A stretch of DNA of 64,000 bases from the NCBI GenBank assembly GCA_017303835.1, contig JAFLBI010000001.1:1550001-1614000 (forward strand). Direction: 5' to 3'. The translations under genes were made by a program, and so were the position numbers. This stretch comes from Chitinophagales bacterium (lineage in GTDB: Bacteria > Bacteroidota > Bacteroidia > Chitinophagales > Chitinophagaceae). Every line of letters begins with the position of its first letter. Positions within the stretch are counted from its first letter, which is position 1. The notes under the pieces were generated by a model, which saw nothing but the letters and a program-made list of their open reading frames with translations, made no database searches and had not been told where the DNA came from. This document shows, in pieces, positions 1-8,719 of this stretch.

Positions 1-431
1 TGCTCCTCTGTTATTGGGACAAACTGTGCAGTGCCATAAACCTCTGAAGTAGACGTAACTAAAACTCTACTGACAGATCGATTACGTGCTGCTTGCATTA
101 TATTCAGAGTACCTTTTACATTAGTATCTATGTACGAATCAGGAGAATGATAGCTAAATGGAATTGCAATTAAGGCAGCCAAATGAAATACAATCTCACA
201 CCCCTTCATAGCCTCTTGAACTCCATTTGGATCTCTAATATCTCCAGAAAAAATTTCTATCCTCGATAAAATATCTTTAGAAAGAGTATCTAACCACCCC
301 CAACTATTAAATGAATTATAAATTACAAATGCGCGTACACTAGCACCTTCATCAAGTAATGCTTCTACTAAATGACTTCCTATGAAGCCATCTGCTCCAG
401 TAACCAATACTTTTTTTCCTTTTATCTCCAT
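1..431 (-). CDS. legB: LegB-like NAD-dependent nucleotide-sugar 4,6-dehydratase (3' part outside window)
   Basis: Partial gene: the first 143 codons are present, starting at the ATG complementary to 429-431, and the reading frame stays open to the window edge. The protein is an extended short-chain dehydrogenase. It begins with a Rossmann strand and the NAD-binding motif TGADGFIGSHL at residues 11-21, followed by the stretch YNSFNSWGWLD (38-48), which is typical of LegB-type UDP/GDP-HexNAc 4,6-dehydratases of the legionaminic acid pathway. The catalytic region starts at TSTSEVYG (126-133); the YxxxK pair lies outside the window. It follows the Wzz-like gene by 33 nt on the same strand, so it is probably the third gene of the SLBB-wzz-legB operon and makes a deoxyamino-sugar precursor for surface polysaccharide. 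The LegB subfamily call rests on remembered family motifs; the broader SDR class is certain. Confidence 0.82.
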   Translation of the reverse strand, partial: MEIKGKKVLVTGADGFIGSHLVEALLDEGASVRAFVIYNSFNSWGWLDTLSKDILSRIEIFSGDIRDPNGVQEAMKGCEIVFHLAALIAIPFSYHSPDSYIDTNVKGTLNIMQAARNRSVSRVLVTSTSEVYGTAQFVPITEE

Positions 432-464
432 ATTTAGTAAATAAAAACTGTAAGAAAATCCACC

Positions 465-1550
465 TTATTTTAAAGCTATACGCCTATACTCATACCAACC
501 AATCAAAAAAACGGACACCATAAGGAAAGACATTAAAAAACCTAAAGCAGAAGACTTAAGTTTTGAAGTCATTGTTTTCTTTAGTGGGTAAGTTGGCGTA
601 TCAATGATTTGAATAACAGGTGTTTCTTGACTCAAAGTAAACTTTGCTATTTCCAAATTTTTTACAACCTCAGCATAAACAGTTGTTAGCATTGTTTTGT
701 CTCTTACTGTAGTCTCAGTTTGAGCAGTTGAATTAGCTTTATAAATAGGATTTACATCCATTGTAGAAGCTTCTGTAATTAATGATGCAGACAAACTTGT
801 TTTATAATTCAGCATACGTCCAATACTATCAACTCTCTTTTGCAACTTATCTACAGTTTTTTGCTGCCTCAGAGTTTTTTGATCAACATATTTCTTAACA
901 GCTACCTGAAGCAACCTTTCACAATACAGTTTACTCCAATCTTCGAAATTGCTTGTTACTGTCAATTCCAAGAAGCCAGATTTTTTTTCAGGTCTATCGA
1001 TTGTAAGTGATTCCTGATTAAATCCACTTATCACCGTCTTAATAATACTGTCCTGTATTCTAGTATACTTAACCCCTTCTCTTAACACAGGAAACTTAAT
1101 CTTTCCTAGGGTTGGATTTTGAGCCCATACTATTGAAAGTCCATTATGTTCTGCGTATTGATCTAGAAGTGACGTTCCAAAGCTAGAGTCCCAAGGACTT
1201 AAAAAGACCTCTCTGGCTAAGGATTCACTTTTAAAATAAAGTAATATGTTATCCCCCGAAATAACCCCACCACCAGATGATCCCATATCTAAACCAAACT
1301 GTCCTGCAAGAGATGCCAATCCACCTAAATTCTGCCCTCCTTTTGCATCCTCAACCACAAATGAGGCTTTTGCAGTATACAATACAGGCTTTGTTGATGC
1401 ATAATAATAGCCTATTGCACTTCCTGATACAGATAAAAGCAGAAACATCAACCACTTCGCTTTTAATATCTCAACCCAGATTCTAAGTTTATTTAAAACA
1501 TCCGATAAACTCAGTTCATCATTGGTCAATTCCTTTTTATTATCCAACAT
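465..1550 (-). CDS. Wzz/chain-length-determinant family inner-membrane protein
   Basis: 361 residues with the polysaccharide co-polymerase layout: a short cytoplasmic N-terminus, a first membrane segment at about 33-51, a long periplasmic region rich in coiled-coil (about 215-255, KTVDKLQKRVDSIGRML), and a second membrane segment near 335-353 preceded by the proline-rich TPTYPLKKT, as in Wzz/GumC proteins. There is no C-terminal tyrosine-kinase domain, so this is the short form. Such proteins set chain length or link polymerase to exporter. The gene lies 4 nt after the SLBB exporter gene, an inner-membrane/outer-membrane pairing typical of Wzx/Wzy-dependent export. The start ATG at 1550 puts the charged N-terminal tail before the first membrane segment. 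Confidence 0.9.
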   Translation of the reverse strand: MLDNKKELTNDELSLSDVLNKLRIWVEILKAKWLMFLLLSVSGSAIGYYYASTKPVLYTAKASFVVEDAKGGQNLGGLASLAGQFGLDMGSSGGGVISGDNILLYFKSESLAREVFLSPWDSSFGTSLLDQYAEHNGLSIVWAQNPTLGKIKFPVLREGVKYTRIQDSIIKTVISGFNQESLTIDRPEKKSGFLELTVTSNFEDWSKLYCERLLQVAVKKYVDQKTLRQQKTVDKLQKRVDSIGRMLNYKTSLSASLITEASTMDVNPIYKANSTAQTETTVRDKTMLTTVYAEVVKNLEIAKFTLSQETPVIQIIDTPTYPLKKTMTSKLKSSALGFLMSFLMVSVFLIGWYEYRRIALK

Positions 1551-1554
1551 AAGC

Positions 1555-3978
1555 TTATTGTGATAAATTGCGAATGGTTAATAACATTGTTGCAAGTGCA
1601 CCAACACCAGTTGTAATAGCTGTGATTTCCGCTAAACTTAGGCCCTTTCTTTCTTTACGAACTGGCACATATACTTCAGCACCTGCTTTTACTGTTGGGT
1701 AAGTAGTAAAAAATAAGAACTTACGGGTACTCTTTACTTCTCCGTTTGGATAAACAACATAGGCTTTGCGCTTTTGCCCTTCTGGTAAGACACCACCGGA
1801 TTCACGAATTACCTGTTTCACCGTTAAGCCGCTGCGGTACACAATCTTTTTTGGGAAATATACCCCACTGAAAGTCTGTACTGTTTGTACTTCTTTGGGT
1901 ACTTTAAGGATATCCCCTTCTTGCAAGACCACATCGTACACAGAACCAGGGCGGTCCAAAGCTTCCTGCAAACGGATGCCCACAATTTTCAGATCATCAC
2001 GCAGTGTAGAATCGGCTTGCTTGGCTTTAACGGTATCACTGAATGTTGCTTTTAAAGTAGCAATCTTGTTCTTCAAAAGCACTGTATCATTATTGCTCAG
2101 ATTTTCAAAAGTCTTGCGCAACAAGAAAGCCCCTTCTGCATACGCCCCTTGTTTTAATCCGCCGGCACGGCGCATCAAATCACTCAATCTTTCCTTGCTG
2201 CTGCTGATGACATAGGGGCCTGGATACAATACTTCACCTTCTACCTGTACCTGCACTTGTTCCTTATACACGGGCGATTTACGTACCGTTACAATATCGA
2301 AAGGTTTGAGCTGGGTATTGATGTCTTGTGCAGCACCGGGTTTACTCAAATCAACAGTTAATACTGTTGCGTAAACAGGCGATTCACTGGCTGCAGTAGA
2401 ATCCTTGATTCTTCTGGCTACTTCAATTACTTTATTGGTGGCGCCATCTTTGTATCCATTGGCCATCAATACCAGATCCTGCACTTGCATGCCTGCTGCA
2501 TAATTGAAACGCGCAGGGGCGTTGACTTCCCCACGAATCTCTACTGTATAAGGCTCACGAATTTCTTTCAAGGAGAATACCTGCACCGAATCTTCACGGC
2601 GGAGATTGATATTGGTTTTTCCACTGAGCACTTCATTGAGGTCCACATATTGCATTTCAGGCGTGAAATCTTCTTTCAAACGATAGACTACCGCTCTTTC
2701 TCGATAAGCTTCTTCCTTTGGTTTAGCCAAAGCCAATAAATCTTTGAGCGTAGGAATATTGTCTGTAGAATAGGTACCTGGGAAATAGACTGCTCCATTG
2801 ATGCGTACGCGGTTCTTATACACATTGGCGATGGTATCTACCAAAAGCTTATCACCGGTTTGCATTACAAACTGTTCCATCTGCTGCACAGGCACCGTGA
2901 AGACTTCCTTATCCTGCTTACCAAAACGCAATACACGCACAAATTCTTTGTTGGCACTATCTGCCAACCCGCCTGCATATTGTATGGCCTGGCTCAATCT
3001 TTCCGCACCGGACATTTCATAAATGGCAGGACGCTTTACGGCACCATTGATTTCAACGCGGGTGGTATAAGGCGCCACACGAATCACATCATCGTCTTGC
3101 AAAATCTTATTCGCACGCAGATCTCCTTTGAGCAGGTAATCGTATAAATCAAAGCGACTGATGGTTTTGCCATCGCGGATCAATTCAATATTTCGATAAG
3201 AACCAATCAGGGTTGGTCCGCCAGAAGCATACAAAGCATTAGCAATGGTAGCCAGTGAAGACAAAGTATAAGTACCTGGCTGTCGAATTTCACCAATCAG
3301 GTTTACTCGGATGCTGCGAATTTGTCCCAAAGACAATTGCAAGCTGGTATTGCCGGATTTAAGGCCGGGATAGATTTTACTAATACTTTGGGTAATGCGG
3401 GCTTTGGCTTCTTCAATGGTGAGTCCGGCCACACGAATAGGTCCGATATTGGGGTAACGGATATTGCCTTCGGGATTCACTTTCAGGGTCTGGGCCTTGT
3501 CTGAATAGCCGTAGATATCAATTTTCAGTTCATCGCCAAAACCAATGACATAGTTGCGGGGACTAGGAATATTGACATTGGGCTCGAAGCTGAGGTTTTC
3601 TTTGGTGAATAACTCAGAACCAAAAATGACGAGACCATTGATCTTGTCGGGCTGGGTACGCGGTGCCACTGTGGGGAAGGCTTTACGGTCGACTGATTTT
3701 TCTGTGTTACTCGCAGGATTATTATTACCCTGCATACTGGTCATGGATTGTGCGCGGGACCTTAACTTGGCGATCTGATCTTCTGATAAGCCTCTTTCCT
3801 TGGCCTTGGCTACGAGTTCTGCTTCCGATAAGCCCATGAGTCCACTTGATTGCATGAACTGCATCAGTTGCTGGTCTGAGAGGGCGTCAATATTGAAATT
3901 GTTGGGAAGCTGCGCGCCAGCGGCAAGAAATGAAACGGCAGCGATCAGCGCGAGTAGTCCCTTTTTGAATTTTGTCAT
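1555..3978 (-). CDS. SLBB-domain polysaccharide export outer-membrane protein (Wza-like), copy 1
   Basis: 807 residues. A signal peptide ends near residue 22 (FLAAGA|Q). A helical segment follows with two LS-E/Q-xx motifs (ALSDQQLMQFM, GLSEAELVAKA), then the polysaccharide export domain (about 140-215, NYVIGFGDELKIDIYGYS) and a series of SLBB beta-grasp repeats recognisable by recurring I-x-G-x-V-x-x-P-G/A-x-Y/F blocks (INGAVKRPAIYEM, INGAVYFPGTYS, IRGEVNAPARFNY, VEGEVLYPGPYVIS). A hydrophobic helix lies at the C-terminus (about 780-803). It is expected to form the outer-membrane and periplasmic channel for the polymer whose inner-membrane partner is the adjacent Wzz-like protein. It is a clear paralogue of the protein at 8720-11179. 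Protein length is usual for Bacteroidota Wza-like exporters, much longer than E. coli Wza. Confidence 0.93.
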   Translation of the reverse strand: MTKFKKGLLALIAAVSFLAAGAQLPNNFNIDALSDQQLMQFMQSSGLMGLSEAELVAKAKERGLSEDQIAKLRSRAQSMTSMQGNNNPASNTEKSVDRKAFPTVAPRTQPDKINGLVIFGSELFTKENLSFEPNVNIPSPRNYVIGFGDELKIDIYGYSDKAQTLKVNPEGNIRYPNIGPIRVAGLTIEEAKARITQSISKIYPGLKSGNTSLQLSLGQIRSIRVNLIGEIRQPGTYTLSSLATIANALYASGGPTLIGSYRNIELIRDGKTISRFDLYDYLLKGDLRANKILQDDDVIRVAPYTTRVEINGAVKRPAIYEMSGAERLSQAIQYAGGLADSANKEFVRVLRFGKQDKEVFTVPVQQMEQFVMQTGDKLLVDTIANVYKNRVRINGAVYFPGTYSTDNIPTLKDLLALAKPKEEAYRERAVVYRLKEDFTPEMQYVDLNEVLSGKTNINLRREDSVQVFSLKEIREPYTVEIRGEVNAPARFNYAAGMQVQDLVLMANGYKDGATNKVIEVARRIKDSTAASESPVYATVLTVDLSKPGAAQDINTQLKPFDIVTVRKSPVYKEQVQVQVEGEVLYPGPYVISSSKERLSDLMRRAGGLKQGAYAEGAFLLRKTFENLSNNDTVLLKNKIATLKATFSDTVKAKQADSTLRDDLKIVGIRLQEALDRPGSVYDVVLQEGDILKVPKEVQTVQTFSGVYFPKKIVYRSGLTVKQVIRESGGVLPEGQKRKAYVVYPNGEVKSTRKFLFFTTYPTVKAGAEVYVPVRKERKGLSLAEITAITTGVGALATMLLTIRNLSQ

Positions 3979-4065
3979 GGATATAAGCTTTATATAGCTC
4001 CGCCACGCAACTCACACGATAAAGGGGGCGCTTACGTAGAATTGCTAATACTAATGAAAGTGCTG

Positions 4066-4073
4066 CAAATATA
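4066..4073 (-). promoter_or_regulatory. -7 box of the SLBB-wzz-legB operon
   Basis: On the minus strand this reads TATATTTG, an exact match to the Bacteroidota -7 consensus TAnnTTTG, 87 nt upstream of the SLBB start codon. No TTTG is seen at the -33 position, so the call is weak. Confidence 0.35.
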
Positions 4074-4270
4074 TAGCTGTGGGTGCTAGTTCACTCATTT
4101 GTTGAGGCTTTTTTTTCACATCGAAAATGTTTATAACGAGGGGGTTAGGGGGATTTTTACAAAATCAGCATGTGTTTATTTTTTTGGTGTCAAATATTAA
4201 ACACAATTGCAAGATCGTGAATCGTGAGTCGTCAATAGTCAGGCGCTTTTGTTGATAAAGAATATAGAAT

Positions 4271-4542
4271 TTAGAAGTTAGTAGTTAGTAGATAGCTTTT
4301 CTTGTAAGGAACGTAAACTTTCCTAGCGAACCCTTGCGCCATTGTGACTTGGCGGTTAAACCAATCAAACAGAAGAGCAATAGAACAGGGAACAGAGGAA
4401 TACAGAAGTCAAAAGGCAAAATTAAAAAGCCAAAAAGGTGGAGACTCCTTGCGAGCAACTAAAACAACTCTGAGTAAACTCTTTTAACGCTGCATCTCTG
4501 CGGTGAGATTTTAGAAGATAGCATTTAGAAGTTAGTAGCTAG
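4271..4542 (+). repeat. composite intergenic repeat, copy A
   Basis: This copy contains, in order: AGAAGTTAGTAG; CCTAGCGAACC; TTGGCGGTTAAACCAATCAA; CAATAGAACAGGGAACAGAG; GAAGTCAAAAGGCAAAATT; TTGCGAGCAACTAAAACAAC; CTGCATCTCTGCGGTGA; AGAAG-TTAG again. The same words recur in the same order and orientation at 7992-8445, 11531-11813 and 12365-12735. The start of a second, truncated copy (CCTAGCGAAAC, CCTTGGCGGTGAAA) follows up to about 4650. Confidence 0.8.
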
Positions 4543-4768
4543 TTTTTCGCTGTTGGCTACACAAGCGCGAAAATTATCCTAGCGAAACATAGCGTCATTC
4601 CGCCTTGGCGGTGAAAAAAAACAAAACAGAAGAAAAGGAGCAGAGGAACGAAAAAAGATAATCGAAAAACTTTACCACAAAGAGCACTAAGTAGCCACGC
4701 AAAGCACACGAAGGCATAGTGCACTCTGTGAAAATGCTTTGTGTACTTTGTGGTTGGTGATACACTCT

Positions 4769-4816
4769 ACCCTTCAGTCCCCTGCGGGGCCAGCTCCCCT
4801 TGGCAGGGGAGCATAT
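4769..4816. repeat. 48-nt palindromic intergenic repeat, copy 1
   Basis: Two nested hairpins, CCCCTGCGGGG and CTCCCCTTGGCAGGGGAG, inside a block that differs from 12941-12988 at only two of 48 positions. It probably belongs to a dispersed palindromic repeat family. Confidence 0.8.
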
Positions 4817-4952
4817 CTTGGATAAAAATCCCACTTAGCATACTTTATTAATAGCCTAAATTGATAGACTCAAATTTCAAATCACTAATTAGCAACTAGC
4901 AATTAGCAACTTCTATCAGGACATGACAATGGACCATTAACTATCAGCCAAA

Positions 4953-6212
4953 TCACAACCTCAAATCCACCAAAGATCTGTCTAGAACTGATTTAATATC
5001 AAAGAGAAATGCATTAGGCTGTTGTTTCCACGAAGCGAGATCTAACTGCAGCAAAGCTTGATGTGGCACAGCCAAAATAATGACTTGATAATGATCTAGA
5101 CTTGGATTGTCTATTAGGTGAATACCAGTATGTTTCATTACTTCTTCCTCATCAGCAATAGGATCATGCACAGCTACCTGCATATCGTATGAGTCCAACG
5201 CTGCTTTCAAAAAAGGTACTTGTGTGTTACGTATGTCAGGGCAGTTTTCTTTGAAAGTAATACCTAGTATCAAAGCCTTAGTTTCTTTAATAGCTACATT
5301 TCGTTTCAGCAATGCTTTCACCAATTTAGCTGCCATGAACTCAGCCATTTCATCATTCACTGCTCGGCCGCTGGAAATCACACGAGGAGCATACCCCAGC
5401 TCATTTGCTTTGTGTACGAGATAATAAGGATCAACTGCGATACAATGTCCGCCAACCAAGCCGGGCTTGAAGGGCAAGAAATTCCACTTTGTAGCTGCGG
5501 CATCCAATACATCTTGGGTATCAATCTCCATTTTATCGAAAATGAGCGCCAGCTCATTCATAAAAGAAATATTCAGATCGCGCTGTGCATTTTCAATGGC
5601 TTTGGCGGCTTCTGCTACTTTAATTGAAGCTGCTTTATAAGTACCTGCAGTAATGATTTGTTTGTACAAATTATCAACTACTCCTGCGATTTCAGAAGTA
5701 GAACCTGATGTTAGCTTAACAACCTGCTTTAGTTGTCGTAAAGGATCACCGGGACTAATTCGCTCTGGTGAATAACCACAATAGAAATCTTGGTTGTATA
5801 TCAATCCTGAAACCCGACTAAGTATGGGCACACAAAAATCTTCAGTACAGCCTGGATAAACAGTGGATTCATAAATCACCAAATCACCTTTCTTTAAAAG
5901 CTGTGCTATTTGTTTTGTTGCAGCTTCTAATGCAGACAAATCGGGGGTTTTATCTGGATGTACAGGCGTTGGTACGGTGATTATATAGACAGTACAATCT
6001 TTCAGTTTGTTTGCATCACTCACGAAAACAACTGAGCTTGCTAGTAACTCTTCGGCTCTTATTTGTCCTGTATGATCTTTTCCTTGCTGAAGTTCACTCA
6101 CCCGATTTACATCAATATCATACCCTACAACTCGATAATGCTCTCCAAATGCAAGGGCCAATGGGAGTCCCACATATCCTAAACCAATAACTCCAACACG
6201 ACAATGTAACAT
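4953..6212 (-). CDS. UDP-N-acetylhexosamine 6-dehydrogenase (TviB/WbpO-like nucleotide-sugar dehydrogenase)
   Basis: 419 residues of the UDP-glucose/GDP-mannose dehydrogenase family, three domains in order: NAD-binding Rossmann with GLGYVGLP (10-17), the central helical dimer domain with the conserved KVAEAAKAIENAQRDLNI (198-215), and a C-terminal UDP-binding domain. The catalytic cysteine is C257 in GGHCIAVDPYYL; most relatives have Gly where this has Ala259. YCGYSPERISPGDP (144-157) and the overall sequence resemble the UDP-GalNAc/UDP-GlcNAc branch (TviB, WbpO) rather than UDP-glucose dehydrogenases, so the product is probably a UDP-N-acetylhexosaminuronic acid. The two-step NAD-dependent oxidation takes place in the cytoplasm. 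It stands alone between gaps, inside the polysaccharide locus. Substrate choice is an inference. Confidence 0.92.
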   Translation of the reverse strand: MLHCRVGVIGLGYVGLPLALAFGEHYRVVGYDIDVNRVSELQQGKDHTGQIRAEELLASSVVFVSDANKLKDCTVYIITVPTPVHPDKTPDLSALEAATKQIAQLLKKGDLVIYESTVYPGCTEDFCVPILSRVSGLIYNQDFYCGYSPERISPGDPLRQLKQVVKLTSGSTSEIAGVVDNLYKQIITAGTYKAASIKVAEAAKAIENAQRDLNISFMNELALIFDKMEIDTQDVLDAAATKWNFLPFKPGLVGGHCIAVDPYYLVHKANELGYAPRVISSGRAVNDEMAEFMAAKLVKALLKRNVAIKETKALILGITFKENCPDIRNTQVPFLKAALDSYDMQVAVHDPIADEEEVMKHTGIHLIDNPSLDHYQVIILAVPHQALLQLDLASWKQQPNAFLFDIKSVLDRSLVDLRL

Positions 6213-6363
6213 TGAAAAACAATTAATCTAAAAAATAATTATACTAATATAATAATCCCCAATCACACATTACTGACTAAAAAAGAATTACTTAAAAAAT
6301 TGGTATTGTATTCAGAAGTGGCATTGAAGTAGTAATGATGAAACCTCATAAAATATTACAATA

Positions 6364-7452
6364 TCAAGTATACGTTTTATAAAATATACTTTTAAAATAA
6401 TCTTTATTCTCACTAAACCTTGCAATTATTTTAGAAAGGACTGGGATTAAAACAAGCAAAACAAAACTCAGAAAAGCAAGCGTAGATATGTTATTCTCAA
6501 AATATTTTTTTGAAATAGAATAAAAGAACAGAAGTAAAGGAAAATGAATTATATACAGAGTGTAAGAATACTTTGCGACACTCTTAAAAAAAAACACTCC
6601 GGAATGTTTGTACGTAACCTTTAGAAAAAGTATTGAAATTAATATCTGCTGAATACCAAAAAACTTAAAAGTAGATTTATTAATATTAAAAGTATCAACT
6701 CCATTTAATAAAAACTGCAAAACCAAAATAGCTGAGGAAAGTATGATTAACGAATTAAAAAGTATCTTTTTATCCCATAAATATAAAGAGTAGACAAATC
6801 CAAAGTACCAAATTATGATGTAGATCATTGCCCTAGTACCGTACTCATAAAAAGCGAGAAACAAAACTAAAAGACTAATTAAAAAAAACAACAATCGCTT
6901 AATTAATCTATTAGAACTAAAACATAAAACAACAAATATTACACTTATATATAACCACCACTCAATAAATAAACTCCACAAAGCACCATTCAACTTGGAA
7001 ATACCAGGATGAATCATAAAAAATGCCTTTAGAAAGTCTTTCCAATTAGCCCAAAAAAAATCTCGAGCTATATACTTATCATTACTTAATTTATAAATAT
7101 AAATACTACCATTATTTAAAATTGGAAATATTAAAACCAGTATTACACTCAAAACTAACATAATAATAAATGTAGGATATATCCGTATGACTCGATTTAA
7201 TATATACCGTTTCCAATCAAAAACAGAATTAGCATAAGAAAGCAATACACTCTGAGCGATAAGCATACCTGAGAGCGAAAAGAAAAAAGCAACAGATGTA
7301 TTAGCAATTGTTGCAAAAAAATCCTGCAAAGGACCTCTCTCTCCAATAATTGGGAACCAAACTATTTGAAATAAGTGAACAAAGAAAACAATAAACGAAA
7401 GAAAACCACGCCACCAATCTATGTGATCACTTTCATTTTTACCTATAAGCAT
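6364..7452 (-). CDS. acyltransferase 3 (OafA/YrhL-type) membrane protein
   Basis: 362 residues with about ten hydrophobic segments. The N-terminal IDWWRGFLSFIVFFVHLF block matches the first helix of acyltransferase-3 proteins (R-G, then a histidine at residue 22). An F/L-LSGMLI motif follows the first loop. These proteins transfer acetyl or other acyl groups from the cytoplasm to sugars of O-antigen or exopolysaccharide. The acceptor is likely the polymer of this locus. The gene is visibly more AT-rich than its neighbours, with many AAA/ATA/TTA codons, as often seen for transferred surface-polysaccharide genes. The predicted start ATG at 7452 is preceded by no recognisable promoter. Confidence 0.88.
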   Translation of the reverse strand: MLIGKNESDHIDWWRGFLSFIVFFVHLFQIVWFPIIGERGPLQDFFATIANTSVAFFFSLSGMLIAQSVLLSYANSVFDWKRYILNRVIRIYPTFIIMLVLSVILVLIFPILNNGSIYIYKLSNDKYIARDFFWANWKDFLKAFFMIHPGISKLNGALWSLFIEWWLYISVIFVVLCFSSNRLIKRLLFFLISLLVLFLAFYEYGTRAMIYIIIWYFGFVYSLYLWDKKILFNSLIILSSAILVLQFLLNGVDTFNINKSTFKFFGIQQILISILFLKVTYKHSGVFFFKSVAKYSYTLYIIHFPLLLFFYSISKKYFENNISTLAFLSFVLLVLIPVLSKIIARFSENKDYFKSIFYKTYT

Positions 7453-7991
7453 ATTAGTAAATATATGTTATCAAGAGATTTATCTTAAATTAAAAACTTA
7501 TTTATATGCATTTGAAATATCTCTAAAAAAAATTATTCCAAATAACCCTATTCCCTATCAGCGAAGTCTATTTGCACTATAGCATTGCCTTAATATTAAG
7601 TTCATCAAATGTTATGCCTACAATCACATTAATTAGATTCATTCATCTTTGATAAATAAAGATTGATTTAACGTCTTTCCATGTACAAATTAGTATCACA
7701 ATAACCCATAAGTTAGCCTTCTGGTTGGTGATTTCATTGGTACGCTTCGACAACAACCTACTAAAAATACCTCTTTAAGCTAGATCTTTCTAAGCACATG
7801 CGCCAATAGTAACCAAGGCTAATGCTCCTTGTATCACAACATAAAAGGCATACAACAACTCATCGGCAAACTTTGGCCTTTTACACCTTTGACATACAGT
7901 ACTTATACCCACTTTACTAAATTTATGTTTTTCTACTAAATGATCGAAGCCTTTTTATGAAACTACGCCGATTTTCATAGTATGAAAATAG

Positions 7992-8445
7992 CTTTAATAT
8001 AAGGAAAACTAAAAAAGAAATAACAAGAAGTGAAAATGATTATTTGATGAAAGCCGTGGTCGAGGATAGAAAAACGAAAAGGCTTAGAACCGAAGAACAA
8101 TAGAACAAGGAACAGAAGAACAGGGAACATAGGAAGGCTGAAGTCAAAAGGCAAAATTCAAAAGTAAAAAGAGTAAATACTCATTGCGAGCTACTCAATA
8201 CCTAGAGCGCTTGGCGTGAAAAAAACCAACACTTAAAGCATAAAGCTGAAAGCAGCAGAAAAATAGAGAAACAAGGAAAGAAAAAAGAAAATGCTTAGAA
8301 CAGAAGAACAAGGAACAGAGTAAGAGAGAAGTCAAAAGGTAAAATTCAAAAGTAAAAAGGGGACTTTCACTTGCAAGCAAATAAATGCCTCTGCGAAAAC
8401 TCTTGCATCTCTTAAACTCTGCGGTGAAATTTATAGAACGTGAAT
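7992..8445 (+). repeat. composite intergenic repeat, copies D1 and D2
   Basis: D1 (7992-8220) shares the long opening module with copy C: a run of A-rich words, then GATGAAAGCCG, then AACGAAAAGGCTTAGAA, followed by AATAGAACAAGGAACAG and GAAGTCAAAAGGCAAAATTC. D2 (8291-8445) repeats the second half (AGAACAAGGAACAGAG, GAAGTCAAAAGGTAAAATTC, TTGCAAGCAAATAAATG, CTCTGCGGTGAAAT). So the block is itself partly duplicated in tandem. Confidence 0.7.
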
Positions 8446-8589
8446 CGTGAGTGATGACTCGTGAGGAAGAAGACAGCAATTATAAACTAGTAGATAGCTA
8501 ATAAAATGCACCTCTGACGTTTGACGAATGACGATTTCAGCCTGACGCACAACTCCCAAGCAACCAAAGACCGTATACCATCAATTCCC

Positions 8590-8619
8590 CAGGGTCCGTT
8601 GCACGAGACCCCGCGGGGA
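8590..8619 (-). repeat. orphan REP-like hairpin
   Basis: Imperfect hairpin with arms GGGTC and GAGACCC followed by CGCGGGG. Its plus strand (CCCAGGGTC...GAGACCCCGCGGGG) matches the right-end hairpin of the RAYT unit at 20357-20391, and its complement matches 19611-19634. It lies 11 kb from the transposase gene. Confidence 0.6.
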
Positions 8620-8719
8620 CGAGTAGCATGAAAATAGAGTCACGAGGAAAGAAAACGAAAAGACTATTGAATCTTATACTTAAAACCAGCAACCACTAAT
8701 TACGAAAAAGGCTTTTACC

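Larger units (their letters stand above)
3979..4952. other. 974-nt gap without a gene, filled with intergenic repeats
   Basis: No convincing coding sequence. The gap holds the leader of the SLBB operon (to about 4070), a composite-repeat copy (4271-4542), a partial second copy (to about 4650) and a 48-nt palindromic repeat (4769-4816). A 79-codon minus-strand open frame at 4595-4834 runs straight through the repeats and is judged spurious. Confidence 0.7.
7453..8719. other. 1267-nt gap: repeats, a possible gene remnant, no intact gene
   Basis: The first part (to about 7990) is AT-rich and unique. On the minus strand 7978-7790 reads as 63 codons from an ATG with one early stop (codon 8), including CQRCKRPKFADELLYAFYVV; it may be a decayed gene but resembles nothing I know. 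From about 7992 the gap holds two diverged composite-repeat copies, and at 8590-8619 a REP-like hairpin. A 94-codon minus-strand frame at 8195-8479 lies wholly in repeat sequence and is judged spurious. Confidence 0.6.

Noticed and set aside
4595..4834. 79-codon minus-strand frame
   Set aside because: Lies inside composite and palindromic repeats; no start signal or family features.
8195..8479. 94-codon minus-strand frame
   Set aside because: Entirely within repeat copy D; repeats with shifted frames elsewhere do not keep it open.
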